A DNA stretch of 21,180 nt from Gemmatimonadota bacterium (GTDB lineage: Bacteria; Latescibacterota; UBA2968; UBA8231), in the NCBI GenBank assembly GCA_028875335.1, contig JAPPEF010000028.1:1-21180 (forward strand), written 5' to 3'. The notes below the pieces were generated by a model. That model ran no database searches, was not told the origin of the DNA, and worked only from the letters and a program-made list of their open reading frames with translations. Below, in pieces: positions 14,606 through 20,000 of the stretch; position 1 is the stretch's first letter; every line of letters begins with the position of its first letter. Position numbers and translations under genes: made by a program.

Positions 14606-14667
14606 ATGCTTCGACTCCGCTGCGCTGCGCTCAGCATGACATCGGGAGGCAGCGTACCCTGTCATGC
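14606..14667. repeat. REP-like palindromic element between the sugar operon and the amidase gene
   Basis: The 151-base gap carries two nested inverted repeats: ATGCT (14606-14610) with AGCAT (14633-14637), and GCATGACA (14634-14641) with TGTCATGC (14660-14667). The second is extended by GGG/CCC inside. The segment TTCGACTCCGCTGCGCTGCG and the following CTCAGCATGACA resemble intergenic elements that I recall being dispersed in many environmental bacterial genomes. It may also terminate or stabilise the operon transcript. Only one copy is present here, so its status as a repeat rests on recollection of that sequence type. Confidence 0.5.
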
Positions 14668-14717
14668 GTAACGTCAGTCACTAACAAACTCAACATCACA
14701 AGAAAAGGAGAACGCTT

Positions 14718-15629
14718 ATGCGTCACTTTACTCGCACCCCCCATTACAGCGGGCCAGACGACCCGGAAATCGGCCAAGTGCGCGGCACTTTGGCGCTTGG
14801 GGAAACCGTCATCATCGAGACCACTGGCGGAGCGGACAACGACTTTGAAGCGGCCGGGGAGACCCGCGCTGGCATGATCACTTCTGGGGAGAGCCATCGC
14901 CGCTACGCCCGCCCCGGCGGTCCCTTTCTCATCGAGGACATTGGGCCGGACGATTGGGTGGCCATTGAAATCATCGACATCGAGGTCGGTCCTTACGGCT
15001 TCTATCGCAACGGCGGTCCCAATTGGGGCAATTGGCGCTGCGTGGCACCAGTGCGCGACGGGCTGATTCACTTTCCGCCGGATTTTGTCGTGCCGGTGCG
15101 GCCTATGATCGGCGTCGTCCAGCTCGAATCGTGGGCACCCAACGCCATAGATCACGGCGGCAACATGGATTTCAATGCTATCCAGCCCGGCAGCACTGTC
15201 CACATCCGCGCGCAAAAGCCTGGGGGCCTGCTCTCGCTGGGCGATGTCCACGCGCGCATGGGCGACGGCGAGTTGACTGGGGCGGGGGTCGAGATTGACT
15301 CGGCCATCACGCTCAAGGTGGATCGCTCGCCCGGATTCCCCAACAGCAGCCCGGTGGTTGAGACCACTAGGGTTGTGGAAGACGCCGAGGAATATCTCAC
15401 CAGCGCGCGTGCGGAAGAGTGGGGCGACGCGCTCAAAGCGGCGTGGCTCGAAATGGTGGCCCTGATTTGCGACCGTTACGACACCACGTACGAATACGCC
15501 AACATGATCGTCGGCACCATTGGGGACGCGCGCCCGGGCTTTGCCACCGGCTACATGGGCGGGTACGCGACCTGTCAGATCGCAGTGACCAAGAAACTGC
15601 GGCGCACGGGCGAGCCGTACCGGCCCTAG
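14718..15629 (+). CDS. Acetamidase/formamidase family amidohydrolase
   Basis: This 303-residue enzyme of the FmdA/AmdA family (PF03069, COG2421) hydrolyses short-chain amides to ammonia and the acid. The diagnostic metal-site segment is GDVHARMGDGELTGAGVE at residues 175-192 (family GDxHAxxGDGE). NHGG-type sequence occurs in AIDHGGNMDFNAIQPGSTVH, and the C-terminal segment DARPGFATGYMGGYATCQIA is also typical. Its length matches the shorter bacterial members. AAAGGAG lies 8 bases before the ATG. The natural substrate in this operon context is unknown; it could release ammonia from an amide-bearing sugar derivative. A PhyH oxygenase gene follows after 15 bases in the same direction. Confidence 0.92.
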   Translation: MRHFTRTPHYSGPDDPEIGQVRGTLALGETVIIETTGGADNDFEAAGETRAGMITSGESHRRYARPGGPFLIEDIGPDDWVAIEIIDIEVGPYGFYRNGGPNWGNWRCVAPVRDGLIHFPPDFVVPVRPMIGVVQLESWAPNAIDHGGNMDFNAIQPGSTVHIRAQKPGGLLSLGDVHARMGDGELTGAGVEIDSAITLKVDRSPGFPNSSPVVETTRVVEDAEEYLTSARAEEWGDALKAAWLEMVALICDRYDTTYEYANMIVGTIGDARPGFATGYMGGYATCQIAVTKKLRRTGEPYRP

Positions 15630-15644
15630 ACTGGGGGAATCTGC

Positions 15645-16457
15645 ATGGCAACGCCATTGCAAATCGGGCAATACCGCGAGCGGGGTTACTTCATCGCTGA
15701 CGATGCAGTCGCCCCGGACATGCTAGCGGCCTTGGAGACCGGGGCGCGGAGCGCGGTGGAAAAGGTGCGCTCCGGCGCGGTGGTGGCTACGGCCGAGCAG
15801 ATCAGCACCGGCGGCCCGGGTGTGGAGCCGCGCAACATCTTGGGTTTGATCGCGCCCGAGTTTGGCGAGCCGATCTTTGCCGAATACCTCATGTCCGAGC
15901 CGGTGGAGACCTACGTGCGCGCCTTGGTAGGCGGTCCGTTGCGCTTGGGCTGGGTGGGGATGATTGTCCTGTGCGGCCCGACTGAATACGACACGGGTTG
16001 GCACCGCGACTTTGGCAAAGAGGAGCGCGACGGCAGTCGGGAGGTGGAACTGGAAATTCTGAGCCGTTATCGCAAGAATTTGGTCAAGTGGCACTTGGCC
16101 TTGGTAGAAGACGCCTGTCTGTGGTTGGTGCCGGGCAGCCAGCGCCGCTACCGCACCGAGCAGGAGCGCGAAGTGCTGATCAACAACCGCAAGGGTGACG
16201 TGCCCAATGCACAGCAAATAGTGCTGCAAAAGGGACAGACCATTTTCTGGACCGGCAATACCATTCACCGGGGCTGCTTACCCGCTGGCGCGAACGAGCG
16301 GCTGACCCTGACGGGTGCGTTAGTCAAGCACGAGGAAGATCTGCGCGAAGATCTCGACGAGCGCTTCCGCTGGCAGTTGGCCGACAATGTGCGGGCCGGG
16401 TTGCCCGCGCGGATGCAGAGCTACTACGACCGCTGGCGTCGGGTGCAGGACGTTTAG
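15645..16457 (+). CDS. PhyH-family Fe(II)/2-oxoglutarate dioxygenase (second copy)
   Basis: This 270-residue member of the phytanoyl-CoA dioxygenase family is only distantly similar to the one at 6416. Iron ligands are H120 and D122 in TGWHRDFG and H208 in GNTIHRGCLPAGANERLTLT, where the arginine is the likely 2-oxoglutarate contact. The segment between them, LVKWHLALVEDACLWLVPGS-QRRYRTEQERE, is the family's conserved strand and loop. It begins with GYFIADDAVAPDMLAALE, the usual N-terminal helix. It is placed directly after the amidase, with which it is probably cotranscribed. It ends 11 bases from the convergent enolase-superfamily gene. Substrate unknown. Confidence 0.9.
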   Translation: MATPLQIGQYRERGYFIADDAVAPDMLAALETGARSAVEKVRSGAVVATAEQISTGGPGVEPRNILGLIAPEFGEPIFAEYLMSEPVETYVRALVGGPLRLGWVGMIVLCGPTEYDTGWHRDFGKEERDGSREVELEILSRYRKNLVKWHLALVEDACLWLVPGSQRRYRTEQEREVLINNRKGDVPNAQQIVLQKGQTIFWTGNTIHRGCLPAGANERLTLTGALVKHEEDLREDLDERFRWQLADNVRAGLPARMQSYYDRWRRVQDV

Positions 16458-16468
16458 CTATAAGCGCG

Positions 16469-17704
16469 TCAGTCGGCGCGGAAGACGCCTTCCTTTTTGA
16501 CGCGGTCGTGGATTTTGGCGAATTCGGTCGAGCCGTCGTCTTCCCAGATCGAGGAGCGGAAGCCGCGGTCAACGCCCTCCTGATGGCCGGTAATGCTGGT
16601 GGGAGAGATGTAGGACGGGCCGTAGTACGTGTGTCCGCCGGGCATCTGCAAGACGCCGACGTGGGTTGGACGCTCGACGAGCGATTGGGACGCTAGCCGC
16701 GCTAGGGCGTCTTCATCGACTGTAAAGCCCAAGCCCGGACCGTTGGGTACGGGGGAGGCTCCATCGACGACGGGAATGGTTTCAGTGGTGTAGTCTTCGG
16801 CGTACTGGTCGTCGAGGTTGATCGAGTGAGCGGTGTGAGTCGGCAGCACCGAGGCCATGTGCATGGCCATAGCCTTGCCCAGAGTACCCCCTTCAAATTG
16901 CAGCAGAACTTGCACATTGGCTCGGCCACAGGCCCAGCCGGCGGCCATGGTGTCTTCGAGCGTGCCACCGATCATGTACATATCGGCGAGGCCGTAGATC
17001 AGTTCTTGGACTCCGCCCAAGGGCGTGCCGTGCATGATTAGCGGCAGACTGGTCTGCTGGCGCAGGCGCTTCCAGCCGTCGATGTCACTTTTGTCGAACG
17101 GGTCTTCGATGTAGCCGACGATGGGGAAGTTTCTTTCGAGTTCGGCGATGATCGGCAGGGCGCTGCCGAGGCTGCGGTTGTGGTTGAAATCGTAGTGGAT
17201 GCGGAAACTCTCCGGGGCGACTTCTGTGGCTAGACGAGTCTGCTCGAAGACGTCGTGGTAGGTGCAGGTGTGGATTTTGAAGACGCGGTAGCCCTCGGCC
17301 GCGGCGCGTTTGATCTCGTCGCGGAAGACCTCTGGGGAGGCGGGTCGGGTCCAGGCGGCCACGGCGATGGCGTTGCGCTTTTTCTGGCCGAGGAGTTTGT
17401 GAACGGGCAGGTCGAGGTGTTTGCCCATTGCGTCGTACAGGGCGCAGAGCAGGCCCGAGGGGACGGCGGAGCGATGGTCGTTGATGAAGTCAAAGGGGCT
17501 GAGGCCGACAAATTGGGCGACGGCGTCGCGGGACGGTTTGGCGTAGGGCCGCACTCGCATGTCGCCGTAGCCAGTGATGCCGTCGTCGGTGTGGACTTTG
17601 TACACGACGCGGCAGTCGATGCCGTAGAGATCGACGCGGCGCTCGGCGTAGCGGCTGGCTAGCTTGGGAAAGATGGGGATGACTTCGATGTCGGTGATTT
17701 TCAT
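16469..17704 (-). CDS. Enolase-superfamily (mandelate racemase/muconate lactonising) enzyme
   Basis: This 411-residue protein has the two-domain MR/MLE architecture, whose members dehydrate or racemise sugar acids by abstracting a proton next to a carboxylate. The N-terminal capping domain begins MKITDIEVIPIFPKLASRYA. In the barrel, the second-strand motif is K143-I-H145 (KxK/KxH type), and metal ligands D172 (HYDFNHN) and E200 (VGYIEDPFD) are evident. The third ligand position reads LPLIMHGTPLGG and lacks the usual GE. The frame extends to 17758, but ATG 17704 is chosen because AGGAG lies 9 bases ahead and the domain starts there. It converges on the second PhyH gene and lies 55 bases downstream of the nuclease gene on the same strand. 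Confidence 0.9.
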   Translation of the reverse strand: MKITDIEVIPIFPKLASRYAERRVDLYGIDCRVVYKVHTDDGITGYGDMRVRPYAKPSRDAVAQFVGLSPFDFINDHRSAVPSGLLCALYDAMGKHLDLPVHKLLGQKKRNAIAVAAWTRPASPEVFRDEIKRAAAEGYRVFKIHTCTYHDVFEQTRLATEVAPESFRIHYDFNHNRSLGSALPIIAELERNFPIVGYIEDPFDKSDIDGWKRLRQQTSLPLIMHGTPLGGVQELIYGLADMYMIGGTLEDTMAAGWACGRANVQVLLQFEGGTLGKAMAMHMASVLPTHTAHSINLDDQYAEDYTTETIPVVDGASPVPNGPGLGFTVDEDALARLASQSLVERPTHVGVLQMPGGHTYYGPSYISPTSITGHQEGVDRGFRSSIWEDDGSTEFAKIHDRVKKEGVFRAD

Positions 17705-17759
17705 CTTGGGTGGCTCCTTGATGGGCGGGGAAGGCGATAGGCGGCAAAGAATCCGCACT

Positions 17760-18824
17760 TTAGAAGGATGATTGGGCGCGAGTAATCAAAGGCTTCAATT
17801 CACGCTCGATCAATTCAATCTTTTGAGGACGTTTTTTCTTTACGATTTGAACTATATCACCACTGCTGACCGCCTCAACAAACGCTTGTGTCGAGGAAAA
17901 GTCTAATCCTCTCACGCACTGGGACCTAGCACAACCTGGGGGGACATTCAGCTTCTTATCTATGGACTTGAAAGCATCGCTATGCGTTTTCCTCTCCACT
18001 TCCATAAGTTGCACAACGGGGATTAGATAATCTTTCACTAGTTCATACTTTTTCTCGTACTTTTTCTTTTTCCCCGCACCAATCTGGTCGTTGTTCCTCC
18101 TCCTTGGAAGTTGGACTACTTTGGAGGTCGGCAGCGTGAGTTTGAGACGGTCCCGATACTGCCTGATGAACTCAGCCGCCTCCTCTTCATCGGGTTTGAA
18201 CCCGCACAGTCTTTCCGTGGTTTCAGCAAGAAGCTCAGCAAGCAGAGAATCAGGTTCGAGTACGATCTTATTCCATGCTTTCGGCAAGGTCTCGCGTATG
18301 CGGTCTTTGCGGACTTTGCCCCTGAATATCCTCTTGGCCGATTCGAGAGCTTCCCTAGATGCTATATTGGACTTAGAAAGCAGTTCCGTAAGTCTAGAAG
18401 AGGCGTCTTTAACATGCTGCTGAGTAATATCGAGCGTGTAGAATTTCCTTGAACGCCAGTCCCCGCCTTCCCGCGGAAGATAAAAGGACCAAGTTAATCC
18501 GTTGGTCAGGATGGCAAGGTCAACAGTTTGGCGGAATGAGTAGCCGAGCAGTTGTTCCTCGTGGCTCTCATTGTCCAGATCTTCGCTCGGTCGTTTGGCT
18601 TCGATGAATACAGCCGGTCGACCTTCTAGTACGAGGGCGTAATCTATCCGATCCTGCTCAATGGAAAACTCCGGATGAACTTCTTCAACATCCTCGGTGT
18701 CCCAACCGAGTTGGCGAAGGATTGGAAGCACGATCCCCTGTTTCGCTTGATCTTCATTGTACGACCTTCTTTTTTCGCTCTGTTCCTTGAGCCTTGTAAG
18801 CAATTCTAGCATTTCATTTCCCAT
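17760..18824 (-). CDS. Stand-alone HsdR-N-like PD-(D/E)xK nuclease
   Basis: This 354-residue protein resembles the N-terminal nuclease domain of type I restriction subunit R (HSDR_N family). It begins with a helix containing RSYNEDQAKQGIVLPILRQL-GWD. Then it shows the catalytic pattern D61 in DRIDYAL and E75-A-K77 in VFIEAKRP, followed by GYSFRQTVDLAILTNGLTWSFYL as expected. No helicase motor follows; the C-terminal half is a lysine-rich linker and an unrecognised domain ending LKPLITRAQSSF. No hsdM or hsdS gene is nearby. Start: ATG 18824 is favoured over GTG 18830 because AAGGAG sits 8 bases before it. Base composition is less GC-rich than the flanking metabolic genes, and it adjoins a toxin-antitoxin operon, so it looks acquired. 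Confidence 0.82.
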   Translation of the reverse strand: MGNEMLELLTRLKEQSEKRRSYNEDQAKQGIVLPILRQLGWDTEDVEEVHPEFSIEQDRIDYALVLEGRPAVFIEAKRPSEDLDNESHEEQLLGYSFRQTVDLAILTNGLTWSFYLPREGGDWRSRKFYTLDITQQHVKDASSRLTELLSKSNIASREALESAKRIFRGKVRKDRIRETLPKAWNKIVLEPDSLLAELLAETTERLCGFKPDEEEAAEFIRQYRDRLKLTLPTSKVVQLPRRRNNDQIGAGKKKKYEKKYELVKDYLIPVVQLMEVERKTHSDAFKSIDKKLNVPPGCARSQCVRGLDFSSTQAFVEAVSSGDIVQIVKKKRPQKIELIERELKPLITRAQSSF

Positions 18825-18901
18825 TTTCACGTCTCCTTGATAGGCTACATGGCCAAGCTTCCAAGGTTGGGAACAGGGACAACCTCGTCGGTCTATGGCG
18901 C

Positions 18902-18968
18902 GCCTAACATATTCTCCCGCGTACCGGTCCGCAAGAGGGTAATGTCAGACGAAAAGACGCAGTTAAGC
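18902..18968 (-). repeat. Weak integron attC-like site downstream of the HicAB operon
   Basis: GCCTAAC (18902-18908) and GTTAAGC (18962-18968) fit the RYYYAAC and GTTRRRY boxes of an attC recombination site. They lie 67 bases end to end, at the 3' side of the minus-strand toxin-antitoxin operon, where a cassette would carry it. Inside, TCTCCC plus CGT faces ACG plus AAAAGA with equal 4-base spacers. However, the strand that should fold has several C/A mismatches, so this is only a candidate. Confidence 0.2.
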
Positions 18969-18984
18969 GACGAGTTATGCGGCT

Positions 18985-19200
18985 TTACACAAAGACAGGC
19001 GTGAGACTGAACACACGTGAATGTTTTGCAGCGGTCTTAATGTCTCCTCGACGAAGAGCCTCTCGCACATCGTCGAGACGATACACGCCTTCCAGAGAGA
19101 GGTACGGTGACCACCCTTCAGGCTTTTCTAGTAGCTCTACATCAACTTCTGCAACGTAGTTTCCTTCGTGAACGAGCTTCGTCCGTTCTCTCTTACTCAT
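18985..19200 (-). CDS. 71-aa unknown protein, third gene of the HicAB operon
   Basis: A small charged protein that I do not recognise. It begins MSKRERTKLVHEGNYVAEVD, continues with VELLEKPEGWSPYLSLEGVY and ends with RLDDVREALRRGDIKTAAKH and SRVFSLTPVFV. The predicted pattern is two or three strands followed by a helix carrying DVREALRRGD. There is no signal peptide or membrane segment. The frame is open to 19302, but ATG 19200 is chosen. It overlaps the HicB stop by eight bases (ATGAGTAA), a typical coupling arrangement, and the longer version would lie inside hicB. Its position suggests a third component or accessory of the toxin-antitoxin unit, which is unusual for HicAB pairs; this is inference from position only. 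Confidence 0.6.
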   Translation of the reverse strand: MSKRERTKLVHEGNYVAEVDVELLEKPEGWSPYLSLEGVYRLDDVREALRRGDIKTAAKHSRVFSLTPVFV

Positions 19201-19471
19201 TTGCGCTTCCGCTTGAATCCAGAGAAGTGCTGAGGGCGGTACTCGCACGAGGCACCTCGGGCATGCCAAGTAAGGCCCGCCATTCGCGCTCAATTTCGGC
19301 AAGCTCTTCGCGCACGGCCTCTGGGTCGTCCCCGTGACAGCAAGGCCCTAGAGGGCCTTCGATGTAGCCCACGTAGCAGCCATCTTCGGGCGACCACTTC
19401 ACGAGCTTGGTCCACTCAGGCACCTGCGGAAACTCATGGGCGATTTTCTTATAATCTATCGAAGGAGTCAT
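19193..19471 (-). CDS. hicB: HicB-like antitoxin
   Basis: This 92-residue HicB-type antitoxin neutralises the HicA RNase encoded immediately upstream. The partial RNase-H-like fold is recognisable from VKWSPEDGCYVGYIEGPLGP followed by CCHGDDPEAVREELAEIERE-W. The first strands contain the usual WSxEDGxYV, and the helix follows. The C-terminus (PRASTALSTSLDSSGSANE) has neither the helix-turn-helix nor the ribbon-helix-helix that many HicB proteins use to bind their operator, so autoregulation may work differently or through another protein. The start overlaps the HicA stop by four bases (ATGA). The stop lies within the first codons of the 71-aa protein, so three genes appear coupled. Confidence 0.85.
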   Translation of the reverse strand: MTPSIDYKKIAHEFPQVPEWTKLVKWSPEDGCYVGYIEGPLGPCCHGDDPEAVREELAEIEREWRALLGMPEVPRASTALSTSLDSSGSANE

Positions 19472-19683
19472 TGGCGTTCCTTCCTGTTTTGGACTTCAGC
19501 TAACTTCTGCTTGAGCTGACTTTCTTGGTACGCATGGGCATCTGCACTGTCCTTGCCAGACACCGTGGCCACGACGCCAAGTGGATGGATATACTTTCTG
19601 TGGCTCCCCTTACCCTTGCTTCTATGTTCGATGAACCCTGCTTGCACGTAATCCCGCCGCACCTCGCGCAACTTTCTAGGCAT
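19468..19683 (-). CDS. hicA: HicA-like mRNA interferase toxin
   Basis: This 71-residue toxin of the HicA family has a double-stranded RNA-binding-like fold and cleaves translated mRNA. It starts MPRKLREVRRDYVQAGFIEH and has the catalytic histidine in GKGSHRKYIHP, followed by VATVSGKDSADAHAYQESQL, which matches the family's strand and helix. AAGGA stands 8 bases before the ATG. Length and motif are complete, so an active toxin is plausible. It is the first gene of a minus-strand operon with hicB and a small unknown gene. Its upstream region holds a perfect 6-bp dyad (19724-19739) that may be the operator. Confidence 0.88.
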   Translation of the reverse strand: MPRKLREVRRDYVQAGFIEHRSKGKGSHRKYIHPLGVVATVSGKDSADAHAYQESQLKQKLAEVQNRKERQ

Positions 19684-19723
19684 ATACCATCCTTCCGGGC
19701 CGGCGGTTAAAGGCGAATCTGTG

Positions 19724-19739
19724 AAGGGTCACAACCCTT
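19724..19739. promoter_or_regulatory. Dyad upstream of hicA, candidate operator
   Basis: AAGGGT (19724-19729) and ACCCTT (19734-19739) are exact inverse complements around CACA, 41 bases upstream of the hicA start. HicAB operons are commonly autoregulated by the complex binding an upstream inverted repeat, so an operator is plausible. HicB here lacks an obvious DNA-binding tail, which weakens the idea. Confidence 0.3.
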
Positions 19740-20000
19740 TCAATGTAAGGAGAAATCTATGTTCGCTAATCAGCATGAGCAAGATTAGAAGCGGTCTGTC
19801 TGGGTGAGTATGCGGGTCGCCACAAGAGACGACTCCTACGGCGGTTGGGTAAGGGGTTGCCCTGTTTTATCCCTGATCCCTGAGTCTGTCCCTTGGTGTA
19901 GGGCGGGATTCGTCCAGCCGTCTGACTGCTTTTTTGCCAAAGTCGATCCCCCAAGCCATTTTATCAGCCTAATCGCAAGCCAACTTCAAAGGAGGAGACC
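19740..20000 (+). other. Non-coding leader of the large gene: nine-codon mini-ORF and hairpin
   Basis: No full gene is seen in the 317 bases between hicA and the large plus-strand gene. A strong ribosome site (TAAGGAGA) precedes ATG 19759, but the frame stops after MFANQHEQD. It may be a leader peptide or the severed start of a lost gene. Further on, TCCCTGA occurs twice in tandem (19870-19883). GGCGGGA-TTCG-TCCAGCC (19902-19919) can form a stem with one mismatch and a TTCG loop, followed 9 bases later by six T residues. AAAGGAGGAG just before 20001 is the ribosome site of the next gene. Confidence 0.4.

Noticed and set aside
14631..15671. A 346-codon minus-strand frame over the amidase gene
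   Set aside because: The plus strand carries the GDxHAxxGDGE amidase motif; the antisense product is not recognisable.
19865..19935. tRNA- or CRISPR-like structure in the leader of the large gene
   Set aside because: There is no cloverleaf or T-loop consensus, and the TCCCTGA repeat occurs only twice in tandem without spacers.
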